Shown here piece after piece: positions 10,651-20,988 of a stretch of DNA of 64,000 bases (within the stretch, counting starts at the first letter, position 1; every line of letters starts with the position of its first letter). The stretch covers positions 10,664,001-10,728,000 of the forward strand of contig BTRK01000003.1 in assembly GCA_036245805.1 (NCBI GenBank), read 5' to 3'. This DNA comes from Pristionchus mayeri. Its lineage: Eukaryota; Nematoda; Chromadorea; Rhabditida; Neodiplogasteridae. The notes beneath the pieces were generated by a model, which was not told the DNA's origin, searched no databases, and saw only the letters and a program-made list of their open reading frames with translations. A program made the translations under genes and the position numbers.

Positions 10651-12371
10651 ATGCATCTCCTCATCATTGCCCTCCTACCAACTTTGGCTGCAGCCATTGT
10701 TGATTTCCCCACATGTGATGATGAAATTGACAAAAGTAAGTTTACCAGTGATAGGAGTCTGAAAACAATTCGCAATTGTATTTCAGTGTGCTTCGACACG
10801 GCAAATTGCGATACTTCGGGTTTCACTGGCGCTAAATGCACTGATGGAAGTGGCGCTGAGGTATGCCATAATTTTCATGATAGGAAATTGAAAAAAAACG
10901 AGAAAAATATAGGCACTAGGTCGGATGTAAACTATGACCTCATGATGCCTTTCATAGATCATCAAATGCGCTATGAAGGCATAGTTCTCATCAGACATAG
11001 TGCCGAAATAGATGAGAGATAGAGAGAGAAACCTGAGCGTGCAGGTGGCGGTCGGCACTCAAGGCTGTTGCACTGGTGGATCGGCAGATGCAACGACCAC
11101 GGAGGAAACGACAACGACTGCAGCAGCGACGGTTGCACAAACGACCGCGTACAGTGAGAAATAACATTGAATTCGCGCCAATTTTGAATTCAGACGATAT
11201 CGCTCCTACGCTTTGAGTGCAATGATAAGTTTAGCGCCCGAAATAATGATAAGCCGATATATTTGCAAATGATCACCTACATGCACGTATTTCAGCCTGC
11301 GTCGACAAACTAAACCCTCTCACTGGAGTCTCGGACTGCCCTACTCGAGCCTCCCTCTGCACCAACTCCGTTTACCTCGACGGTGAGGTCTCCGTCGAAA
11401 AGTGAATTGAGTGTTTGTGTTGTAGTTATGAGAGATCAGTGCCCGAGGACTTGCGGTTTCTGCAGTACCATTGGATCGTCAATCAACTCGACCAGTAAGA
11501 ATTAGATTATGACATCATAGCACAGCGTTCTGACCCACATTGTTCTCACCAGATACGGGTAGACAAAGGGATTAGGATTTTGAATTTTCCCGCGATGCCC
11601 GGACTGCAAAATGCGGCAAATCGATTTTTTTGAAATCGGTTCGATATTTGAAAACACTTTGAAACACCAAAATATTACCCCAATTTAATCATTCTGAGCA
11701 CACTTGCATCTCAAATTATACGTGAAACACAAAAAACGCCTGGTCACTTTCGTTCAATGACAGGTAGATTCGCGGCAGGAGATTATATGTTTCATTAGGA
11801 TATGACGTTTCTTGGTTGCAGTTCCATTCGGCTCCCTTTTCTGTCGGGTCACAACGCTGAGATAGTATGACAAGGTGTTTCAGAGAATGCGTATATGTGT
11901 TTTATAGGCTGCGTCGACAAGGTGAACCCTCTCACCGGTGTTTCCGATTGTCCTGCTCGAGCCTATCTCTGCACTAACACCGTTTACCTCGATGGTTTGG
12001 TGCATTTGGATGCGTTCACAATTTTTTCATATCCGCAGTAATGCGAGACCAGTGTCCAAGGACTTGCGGCTTCTGCAGTACCTCTGGTTCGACTGGAACA
12101 AATGTAACCAATGGATCAACTGGATCTGGAACCAACGTCACTAGTAAGTTTCTGCACTTTTCATTTTGTCATATTTACTTCTAAAATGCGATTCCAGACT
12201 GCGTCGATCGGGTGAATCCGAACACAAACATCTCAGATTGCCCCGCTATGAGGTAATTTGACCATCTTATCACCTCATGAATTTCAATATTTTAGAATCT
12301 ACTGCACTAATGCAATCTACGAACAACTCATGCGCATTCAGTGTCCGGCTACTTGTGGATTCTGTAACTAG
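10651..12371 (+). CDS. Secreted protein with Thr-rich linker and three ShKT domains
   Basis: Nine exons with canonical splice sites and consistent phase: 10651-10735, 10787-10860, 11045-11153, 11296-11382, 11426-11494, 11908-11994, 12039-12143, 12198-12252 and 12296-12371. They total 747 nt, about 248 aa. Residues 1-15 form a signal peptide (MHLLIIALLPTLAAA). Residues 16-53 are a four-Cys N-terminal segment. A GCC motif and a Thr/Ala-rich linker follow to about residue 90, then ShKT units at about 91-129, 142-182 and 206-247. Each unit has the order CVD..N..DCP....LCTN...QCP.TCGFC and lies on an exon pair. The middle exon pair looks like an internal duplication, since the related gene at 25921 has one pair fewer. 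The ATG was chosen because the signal peptide starts there. ShKT domains are known in secreted nematode proteins and in tails of extracellular enzymes; the target of this one is unknown. An AATAAA lies at 12490. Confidence 0.85.
10912..11004. repeat. Hairpin MITE (family M1) in intron 2
   Basis: Terminal inverted repeats GGCACTAGGTCGGATG and near-complement enclose an inner hairpin. It is at the homologous position to the element at 1294-1383, so the insertion predates the gene duplication. Confidence 0.75.
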
Positions 12372-13330
12372 TGTTCTCAAAATAATTGTATTATAATAAT
12401 ATCATTAATGCCACGAACTAATGTAGAAATCGGTCTTCTAATATTTATAATTTTAAATGTTAATGAAATTATTTGTAATATTGTTAGTTAATAAACGCCA
12501 CATTTCACAATGAACAGTATAAAATATCAACGCATGTGTCCAACCGATTTCAAGGAAGTACCGATTAGTATTAATAGGAGTGCTCATTTTTTCTCAGAAG
12601 CGGGACAAGTCGCATTGCATTGTTTTTTGCTGAAATGTATACGTAGTATTGTGCAGAGAAGGTCGATAGACAGGAGTGGTGATGCCATTAAATTTGTGAA
12701 CTTTAGAAGATATCAAGAAAACACTTGCATAAACAATTATTTTACCCAGAAGGAGCATAACGAGAGTAGAAGAATTGTATTATGGTTTGGATTAGGATAT
12801 ATCTGATCAAGGGGTTCCAGACCCATCCGCAGAAGCAGAAGCCTGTCTCCACTTTTTTTTGTTTTCCTTGCCTTTCAACCAATGAATTGAGAGGGAAATA
12901 AAGCGGATACCTAATAAGAATATTTTATTCGTATAACACATGACGGAGATGGAAAAATGGCTTTGTCAAAGCATCATTTTACATTGGGTGCTTTTTTATC
13001 TGCAACGATCGGCATTAATTTCATAATTTAGCGTTTTCACCTTTCCGTAGTCAAATGAACAGGACGGAGGAGGAATAGAAAGTGGAAGTTGGGACTCATC
13101 GAAAGTCGCGTGATTCTATGATACGATGAAAATATTCGAAATCATCAACACACAACGGCTTACCTTTCATTTGGTTTCAGTAGGTTTGCAGAATTTGCAC
13201 AAGGGATAGCAATAACAATATTTCTTGCTGGTTTTCGTACGATATGTATTTATATTTGAAAAGGAAGACATAATATTCGAGTCTAGGTCGGAAAAGAATC
13301 TCAAATGTTGCCTATTCGACTCAATTCATC
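12372..13330 (+). repeat. Downstream spacer of the ShKT array; poly(A) signal at 12490-12495
   Basis: AT-rich 3' region. AATAAA at 12490 probably ends the transcript of 10651-12371. The rest matches spacers at 4850-5600 (inverted) and 7735-9500 (with a transposon inserted). The frame at 12510-12806 is not conserved in those copies, so I reject it as a gene. Homology breaks off at about 13300, just before the PPxY pseudogene. Confidence 0.6.
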
Positions 13331-13406
13331 CTATATATTCGAAAATGCCCACTCCACACCAATTATATACTAGTGCCCTGAGTAAGGCATTGGTTCTTCA
13401 TCAATG

Positions 13407-13826
13407 GTAGTGTACGGTGGACAATCAACTATTATGTCTTCGTATCGAGGAGGTGCCGAAGGGAGTACGGTCGAAGAATTTCGAATAGTACGAGGTAGTG
13501 GTTCGAGTACCGACTAAAGATTGATCACATCCATTGAATTAGCGTCGGTGATTATCTAAAATATCTTGATATTCGTGTTTATGGTAGTCTAACGGACTTC
13601 GTTACGCGGAGTATCCATCATTGTTGAATCTGTTTGTTGATGTTGGTCTTGTCCGTTCTCCACATTTATCACGGAGATCGGAGCTTCAGTTGCGGAGTTG
13701 CTTATAATCGGACGAACAAAAACAACGAAAAAAACATAAAATCGATTCACGTCTTTCGCTAGGCGACGACTGCGTGTCGTAATTGCGGCAGAAACAGTAA
13801 GATAGGCGTAGTAAGACGAAAAATAT
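13407..13826 (-). pseudogene. Decayed copy of the small PPxY membrane-protein gene
   Basis: Minus strand. An exon at 13826-13751 encodes a hydrophobic stretch and matches the exon at 24172-24239. A second exon begins at about 13683 (PISVINVENGQ). A third region (about 13541-13407) encodes LPRTIRN, then PSAPPRYEDII and PPYTTIDEE. An in-frame TAG at 13516-13514 replaces a Ser codon present in the 24.5-kb copy. The first exon (start MDDNDLEF in the other copies) is missing. The longer frame at 13589-13954 reads through an intron and is not the natural product. With the stop and the missing start I call it a pseudogene. Confidence 0.6.
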
Positions 13827-13847
13827 CTGAACAAAGACCAATGTGTA

Positions 13848-13900
13848 ACCATATTCGATCCATAATATTCGATCCATAATATTGTACCATAATATTCGAT
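13848..13900. repeat. Short tandem repeat (ATATTCGATCCATA units)
   Basis: About three imperfect copies of CCATAATATTCGAT occur in a row just upstream of the PPxY pseudogene exon. Confidence 0.6.
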
Positions 13901-14284
13901 CTCGTATTTTTTTAAAGTCGATATTGCGAATAAAATATGTTTATTTGTGTGCACTAAATCGATTTGGGAAATGGGGAATGGTGAGATAATCGGTACTAGT
14001 GTTCAAACATTGGTTTGCAAAATCCGTGGCTTTGATAAATAAGTTCGATATTCGTGATCTACACGCACTGTACCTGACCCGATCCTGTTTTCATTCAATC
14101 ATGATATATCACCGAATGTCTCTTGCACCTCCAAGTTTATGCAATCTAACATGTATTTGTCGATTGTAATGAAGGGAATGAAGGATTGTCGGAGCGAAGC
14201 GACGCTGACGCTATTTATGACTCCTATGCAAGTCCCAGTTCATATTGGAAAATAGGAATACAGAGAAACAGGGTAGTTTCCAGA

Positions 14285-14952
14285 ACTCCAGGGTACACTT
14301 GTATCTCCAGTTCTCTAACAGTCGTACGAGTTCGCTACCGCTATTGCGCCCGTGCAACATATAACGAATATAGATACGGTGAAACATCAGCATACATCCA
14401 CCGTTCGAAAACGAAATCACGCCTGAACAATCAAAATAATTTGCGGGATGCCAATAACGCTTTCCACCCCCTACGCAGTGGGAGCAAAAAAAGCATGATC
14501 CCTTTCTACACCGGACTTTGTATCCCCTACCTCATGTAGCTGTTCAAACTATCACTTGTGAACGCAGTCACGTCTCTTATCTTGCTCGCTTTAAAGCGGA
14601 ATATCAAGTAAAGCTAGGTAAAATTTGAATAAAGTAGTAAAATGTGTACCTAAAGAGTACCACATCACGAACGAAAACCGGCGAATGCAGGTGTTCAAAT
14701 AACTCTCGATGGCGAAATTCCCCTCATCAGCAACCTTCTCCGTATGAACAGCCACCGAGACACCAAACGTCACGGTGTCTTTGCCGGAGTATCATCATTC
14801 TCCACACTATTTGTTCATATTTCCCTTCCGTTCCTTTAGTTTGCTTTTCTACCACCTGCAATCCTCCGTAGATCCACCAAAGCTTGCGTCTCTTCTTTTT
14901 CAACACTATTTCACTTCTTTCCTATTGGATATTATTGCAAAATAACCCCTGA
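14285..14952 (+). repeat. Upstream region of the ShKT pseudogene at 15027, also dispersed
   Basis: 14292-14765 is the source-like copy of the patch at 2213-2686 and in the palindrome arms. It includes the ATCAGCATACATCCACCGTT block, which recurs with divergence near 52190, 58020 and 63168. 14765-14952 resembles the upstream regions of the paralogs at 53006 and 62584, so it looks like a conserved promoter-distal region copied with the genes. No exon was seen. Confidence 0.55.
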
Positions 14953-14978
14953 CACGTGGGCTGTGACCCCTATAAAAA
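14953..14978 (+). promoter_or_regulatory. E-box (CACGTG) plus TATA box
   Basis: CACGTG at 14953-14958 is followed 12 bp later by TATAAAAA at 14971-14978, 56 bp before the ATG at 15027. The same pair with nearly the same spacing precedes the paralogs at 53006 and 62584, which supports a real core promoter. CACGTG is a known bHLH-type site; which factor binds here is unknown. Confidence 0.7.
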
Positions 14979-15026
14979 GTCAGTAGGCGATAAAGCAACA
15001 GTTCCTACTCAATCATATCCTTCGGT

Positions 15027-15841
15027 ATGCACTTCCTGGCGCCTACCGTACTCTTCCTCACACTCTTTTCTACACTTGCATCTGCGGATTGCATCGATAA
15101 TAATGCAAGGTGGGCATATACTGATTCTCTGTAGCAGGGATAATAATAATAATGTGTCTACGTCCGAGGCGCGACGATACCATGAACACATAAACACGAG
15201 TATACTATGGATATACTATTTCCGCTATGTAGAATCAATCCTCCTCTCTTTTCAACAATGAGCAAATTCGAAATTCGGTTTCGAAAATATTTCCATTGAG
15301 CTGCGCGTCATAGGCCAAGAACGGCTTCTGCACCAATCCCTTGTACTCTGATGCGATGAAGAAGCAGTACTGCTGCAATACCTGCTACCCTACTCCCGGA
15401 TTCGTCATTGGTAGGCGAGCACAGATCGATTTGATTGAAACGCCTTAGCACATATCTAACGGTGCAGTACTGCTAGAGGTACTTGATCGGGTTAGAACTA
15501 TTGTATCATACTGCATATCTATCATAGTCGACATGTAGTCCTTGTTCCATCCAGCCCTATGTATTTGAAAATACTCGTGTGGATTCGACTTCACAATACC
15601 CTCAAAAATCATTGGTAATATCTCAATTTGCAGAATATTATTGTTACATGAAGAAAAGATAATAGCCTAATAATCATAGAATCGATTAATTATGGAAGAT
15701 ATATTATTGGAAAATTGTTAAAAATATGTATCTTGACCCACGATCGTCGGCGGTGTATGCCCCATAGGCTACTCGTTAGTGCCGATTCCTGGTCAGGACG
15801 GAGAGGGAGAGTGCATCGATCTGTCGCTGGGCAAGCAGTAA
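15027..15841 (+). pseudogene. ShKT secreted protein gene with nonsense codon and lost splice acceptor
   Basis: Exon 1 is 15027-15109: signal peptide MHFLAPTVLFLTLFSTLASA, then DCIDNNA. Exon 2 is 15301-15410 and carries the rest of one ShKT domain (KNGFCTN, KKQYCCNTC). Exon 3 is about 15735-15841 and encodes a CPIGYSLVPIPG..EGECIDL tail ending in TAA. Two lesions are visible. The conserved Trp of the CASW motif is a TAG stop at 15311-15313. The acceptor before exon 3, AG in paralogs, is TT here (TCTTGACCC). Layout and length match the paralog at 61937-62584, which is open throughout. Exon 3 lies inside the left arm of the palindrome starting at 15740, and a second inverted copy of it sits at 17621-17520. 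Confidence 0.8.
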
Positions 15842-17621
15842 AGATGACTCATCTAATCCTTTCCTCGTTCTACAGCGTTCTCTGACTCTACAGCGTGGAT
15901 AAATGATTCATTACCAATTTATCACTATTAAGCAGAAGTGATGGGGTGATAGGAAGGAGGTTTATAACAATGTTTACGGCTGGACCGTATTGCCGACAGT
16001 ATTTCCCCTGTATGACAGCAAAGTTGCCTAGATTTATGCCAAGGATACCGATATGCTTCCGTTATTTCAGAACCGCCGGTTTGCGACGCGTCCAATCAAA
16101 ATGGAAAGTGCATATCAGTGCATTCGCCTAAGAACCGCAGATTTTTCAAGTAAAAGGGAACAGCAAAAATAGGCGCTTTGGGTTTTTCACATAATCTGAT
16201 AGCCCTTGGGGTCCTACTTCGATTTGTGCAAACTAGATGACCTGAAAACATTAATTAGCATAATTACATGCATCATAATTTTGTTCATACGAATACATAT
16301 TTGCACACTACTCGGTGAAAACACACCCAAATCTTATGGAAACTTAGTTTTAGACTAAACTTGGTGCTCTGAATCGATCCTTGATTTTAGTTCATCCAAA
16401 TTATAACTTTTATTTTTTATTCAAAATTTCACATATTTTTTATTCGAAAACTAAAAATAAAACCCATCTAATTTTTTTTGATATGTTGTTGGAATTTATA
16501 AGGTCTGCCCAAGAAAAAAAATTGGGTTCGAAAAATTTTCCTTAACTTAGGTCTAGAGCACAAAAACGGACCGTTTCATTTCAAAAGGAATTCCCTCATT
16601 CAGAGTTAGTTTCATTTTCGAGTATGTTTCAAGTGCGCGCTAAATATTAATCAACTGATCAGCTATGTAGCGAACCTGAAACCTACTCTATTCACGTGAT
16701 ACAATCAACGAAGAATCAAAATCGAGTCATTTCTCGCCGCCTGGTCGGTAAGATCAGGTTGGAATGAATGATTTCGCTCTACAAAGAACGATCCGTTTTT
16801 GAGCTCTAGACCTAAGTTTAGGAAAAAAATTGGAGCCCAATTTTTTTTCTTGGGTAGATATTATAAATTCCAACAATATATCAAAAAAATTAGATGGGTT
16901 TTATTTTTAGTTTTCAAATAAAAAATCCATGAAATTTTGAATAAAAAATAAAAGTTATAATTTGGATGAACTAAAATCAAGGATCGATTCAGAGCACCAA
17001 GTTTAGTCTAAAACTAAGTTTCCATAAGATTTGGGTGTGTTTTCACCGAGTAGTGTGCAAATATGTATTCGTTTGAACAAAATTATGATGCATGTAATTA
17101 TGCTAATTAATGTTTTCAGGTCATATAGTTTGCACAAATCGAAGTAGGACCCCAAGGGCTATCAGATTATGTGAAAAACCCAAAGCGCCTATTTTTGCTG
17201 TTCCCTTTTACTGGAAAAATCTGCGGTTCTTAGGCGAATGCACTGATATGCACTTTCCATTTTGATTGGACGCGTCGCAAACCGGCGGTTCTGAAATAAC
17301 GGAAGCATATCGGTATCCTTGGCATAAATCTAGGCAACTTTGCTGTCATACAGGGGAAATACTGTCGGCAATACGGCCCAGCCGTAAACATTGTTATAAA
17401 CCTCCTTCCTATCACCCCATCACTTCTGCTTAATAGTGATAAATTGGTAATGAATCATTTATCCACGCTGTAGAGTCAGAGAACGCTGTAGAACGAGGAA
17501 AGGATTAGATGAGTCATCTTTACTGCTTGCCCAGCGACAGATCGATGCACTCTCCCTCTCCGTCCTGACCAGGAATCGGCACTAACGAGTAGCCTATGGG
17601 GCATACACCGCCGACGATCGT
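15740..17621. repeat. Palindrome 1: inverted repeat, arms about 840 bp, loop about 200 bp
   Basis: 15740-16578 is the reverse complement of about 16783-17621, with a few mismatches. Paired coordinates sum to 33361 throughout. The outer 100 bp of each arm is the last exon of the pseudogene above; the inner part is AT-rich non-coding DNA. The outer right end runs straight into palindrome 2, overlapping it by about 4 bp. The mirrored 61-aa frames at 15946-16131 and 17230-17415 have no recognisable features and I do not call them genes. Confidence 0.85.
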
Positions 17622-18117
17622 CGTATCGAGGCGGTGCCGAGGGGGGTACGAGCGATGGATTTCGAATCGTGCGAGGTAGTGGCGTGAGTTCAGACGATAG
17701 ATCGATCGCATCCATTGAGGCAACGCCCGTGAGTATCTAAAATATCTTAGTATTTTTGATTACTGCAATAAAAAAGAACTTGATTTCGCAGAGTAGCATT
17801 TGTAGATGAAGTTGAATCTTGAGTGTGCCGGTGTTGGTTGAGCCCGTTCCCAACAGTTATAACTGAGATCGGAGCTGCAATTTGGAAGTTCTTCTAATTG
17901 TAAAATACGGAAAATAAATTAAACATATGTTATTATTTACAAATACTCACATATTTCTCGAGGTGAGGATTGCGCGTTGTAATGAACAAAATGATAGGCG
18001 TAGAATGATGAACAATATCTGAACAAAGAGATATGTATAACTTGATATGGTAAGATCACTTACCACAAATGACAGGGCAACAATAGCAGCAATGAATTCG
18101 AGGTCATTGTCGTCCAT
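17476..18117 (-). pseudogene. PPxY membrane-protein gene, 3' end fused to a ShKT gene exon
   Basis: Mirror copy of 24073-24615 on the minus strand. Exons lie at 18117-18064 (MDDNDLEFIAA) and 18018-17951 (hydrophobic), then the Thr/Asn-rich and PSAPPRYDD segments to 17619. At 17618 the palindrome arm ends within the PPRYDD codons. The frame runs on in a different phase into the inverted last exon of the ShKT pseudogene (RRRCMPHRLL...) and stops at 17476, so the native tail (VGDCPAYTTIDE) is lost. This is a chimera created at the junction of the two palindromes. Expression is unknown. Confidence 0.6.
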
Positions 18118-20709
18118 TTCTAAATGAGAATGGCTGAAAATGATAGTGACTAGACTTATAAACGATGGAATATTCGGAGATAAACTACACTCTCGAGACC
18201 AGCTTAATTGTGAATCATCGAAGGGTGAAGGTATCAGTACCTCATTTCAATTTTCATCAGATATGTGTGCATGAAATGATGCTTTGATCGGACTGAGTAC
18301 ATCATCTACTGATAAGAAAGATCAGAATCAAATTTCTAACACAGTGCTAGACCGGGTTCTCGCGGAGTTTATCATGTGCCTCTTATCTTTTACCGTTCTG
18401 AGTCAGGACTTCTGACGTATAAGCTCCTTCTATCGTGAACTGACTCATGGGCGACTATCATGACGATATCGTGGATGATGTAGTTTATCATGACCAATAC
18501 TCTCATTTATATGCCGAGTCACTTTAACAGTTCATTGAAATATTCAGTGAAAACAATACGTATTTTCAGATATTTTTGATTGTTCTAATTTGCCCGACTT
18601 GTCTTTGCCTATCTGATGGAAACAGCCCTTCAACATCGTCACATGAACAACGTAAGCATTTGCTGTCTATGTACCCTGTTATTCCGAGAACTTGAAAATC
18701 CTAACTCGTAAAGTGTTCGTGAAGAATGCATTGGACTTACACAAAACAAATCCCAATTTCAGCGTCGGTTTCGTTTACTAACGTTGAGATCGGATTTTCT
18801 CACTTTGCTCCACCTCATCATTATCATCGTCATCACGCAGTAGAAGTTGCGACAGTTGCAACAATCCATCATCATCATCACAATCATCACAACGATAATC
18901 ATCATCACCATGCTAGCCACCAGCATCATCATGCTCATCATAATCACCATCATCATCGCAGCGGGCACGGAGGGGGACTAGGCACCCATAGGCCTCATTT
19001 TTAGCAGTTGTGGAATTCTAGCAAACAACATCATAATATTGTCATTCTTCAAGGAAAAGTGATTCGTATCACACCAATAAGTGTCTTCATAGATCTCATC
19101 ATCAGAGTATTTTCAAGTACGGCGCTCCTAGACTTTGGAATCATTATATTACATCTTTCGTGATCTACACGCTCTAATGTTGCTGACCTGATCCTGATCT
19201 CGTTTAATCGTGATCCATCCCTTACTATTGCTTGTGTTGCGATGATGAATAAATTATGTTAATATGTATGTATTCATAAATTCACAATAACGCATAAATA
19301 TTAGCATTGGAAATAGGAAATACTTGAATATTGATTATTACATTATTGAGTGGGATTATTAGGAACTTGCTTCAGGTCAGTTGCAGAATAAACAGGTAGC
19401 CGGACACTGAATGCGCATGAGTTGTTCGTAGATTGCATTGGTGCAGTAGATCCTGAAATATTGAAATTCGTGAAGTGACAAGATGGTCAAATTACCTCAT
19501 AGCGGGGCAATCTGAGATGTTTGTGTTCGGATTCACCCGATCGACGCAGTCTGGAATCGCATTTTAGAAGTAAATATGACAAAATGAAAAGTGCAGAAAC
19601 TCACTAGTGACGTTGGTTCCAGATCCAGTTGATCCACTGGTTACATTTGTTCCAGTCGAACCAGAGGTACTACAGAAGCCGCAAGTCCTTGGAAACTGGT
19701 CTCTCATTACTGTGGATATGAAAAATTTGTGAACGCATCCAAATGCAACAAACCATCGAGGTAAACGGTGTTAGTGCAGAGGGAGGCCTCGAGTAGGGCA
19801 GTCCGAGACTCCAGTGAGCGTGTTTAGTTTGTAAACGCAATCTAAAACGCATGCATTTAGGTCGTAATTTGCAAATAAATTGATGTATCATTTTTTTCGT
19901 GCGCTAAACGTATCATCGTTATCAAAGTGACAGAGGAGGATCGTCACACTTTCAAACCTTTACAATCTAAATCATTCTTTCTCACTGGATGTGGTCGTTT
20001 GTGCAACCGTCGCTGCTGCAGTCGTTGTCGTTTCTTCTGTAGTAGTTGCATCTGCCGATCCACCAGTGCAGCAGCCTTGAGTGCCGACCGCCACCTGTAC
20101 GCTCAGGTTTATCTCTCTATATCTCATCTATTACGGCACTAGGTCACCTCATGAATTTCAATATTGGGTACACTTGTATCTCCAGTTCTCTAACAGTCGT
20201 ACGAGTTCGCTACCGCTATTGCGCCCGTGCAACATATAACGAATATAGATACGGTGAAACATCAGCATACATCCACCGTTCGAAAACGAAATCACGCCTG
20301 AACAATCAAAATAATTTGCGGGATGCCAATAACGCTTTCCACCCCCTACGCAGTGGGAGCAAAAAAAGCATGATCCCTTTCTACACCGGACTTTGTATCC
20401 CCTACCTCATGTAGCTGTTCAAACTATCACTTGTGAACGCAGTCACGTCTCTTATCTTGCTCGCTTTAAAGCGGAATATCAAGTAAAGCTAGGTAAAATT
20501 TGAATAAAGTAGTAAAATGTGTACCTAAAGAGTACCACATCACGAACGAAAACCGGCGAATGCAGGTGTTCAAATAACTCTCGATGGCGAAATTTCCCTC
20601 ATCGGCAACCTTCTCCGTATGAACAGCCACCGAGACAGTACAATATTGACGCGAGAATGGACACAAAAGGTTTTTTCAAAGTGAGATTGTTCTGCTTGAT
20701 CAACCGTTT
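17618..20709. repeat. Palindrome 2, left arm (3,092 bp)
   Basis: Reverse complement of 21481-24572, with paired coordinates summing to 42190. Differences seen by eye are few: for example Thr versus Ala in the PPxY gene, and G versus T in the ShKT exon at 22653. Identity is therefore above 99%. The arm carries, from outside in, the PPxY gene (-), the His-rich gene (+), the 3' part of broken multi-ShKT copy (-), and the 0.57-kb block 20146-20709 that is inverted relative to 2133-2702. Confidence 0.9.
18570..19004 (+). CDS. His-rich secreted peptide gene (left arm copy)
   Basis: Two exons are supported by splice sites and phase: 18570-18651 and 18763-19004. The first begins with a hydrophobic segment (IFLIVLICPTCLCL) that looks like a signal peptide, but no Met lies in frame before its acceptor, so a 5' exon is missing from this call. 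The second encodes about 80 aa: VSFTNVEIGFSHFAPP, then roughly 35 histidines in blocks such as HHHHHNHHNDNHHHH, then a Gly-rich tail GHGGGLGTHRPHF and TAG. Such composition suggests secreted metal-binding or pH-responsive material; this is inference. A Met-start frame from 18726 reads through the intron and is not preferred. Three copies exist in the window. Confidence 0.55.
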
Positions 20710-20988
20710 TACATCCGACCTAGTGCCTATATTTTTTCTCGCTTTTTTCTATTTCCTATCATGAAAATTATGGCATACCTCAGCGCCAATTCCATCAGTG
20801 CATTTAGCGCCAGTGAAAGCCGAAGTATCGCAATTTTGCGTGTCGAAGCACACTGAAATACAATTGCGAATTGTTTTCAGACTCCTATCCCTGGTAAACT
20901 TACTTTTGTCTATTTCATCATCGCATGTGGGGAAATCAACAATGGCTGCAGCCAAAGTTGGTAGGAGGGCAATGATGAGGATATGCAT
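19377..20988 (-). pseudogene. Broken multi-ShKT gene, left arm plus loop exons
   Basis: Same exons and same lesions as the copy at 536-1644. Exons 3-7 of that copy lie at 20094-19377 in the arm. The two 5' exons (20988-20904 and 20852-20779) lie in the palindrome loop. The intron between them is enlarged by a 566-bp block (20146-20709) inverted relative to the left-edge copy. The frameshift (88-nt exon) and the Cys-to-Phe change are present, so it cannot encode the family protein. Confidence 0.75.

Noticed and set aside
13589..13954. 121-aa minus-strand frame as a gene
   Set aside because: It runs through an intron of the decayed PPxY gene; the splice sites and the paralog at 24.1-24.6 kb show the exons are in other frames.
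15946..17415. Pair of identical 61-aa frames (15946-16131 + and 17230-17415 -)
   Set aside because: They are mirror copies from the palindrome arms in AT-rich DNA, with no signal peptide, domain or splice support.
18759..18968. Met-rich minus-strand frame opposite the His-rich exon (also 23222-23431 +)
   Set aside because: It is the complement of CAT/CAC repeats; composition alone explains it.
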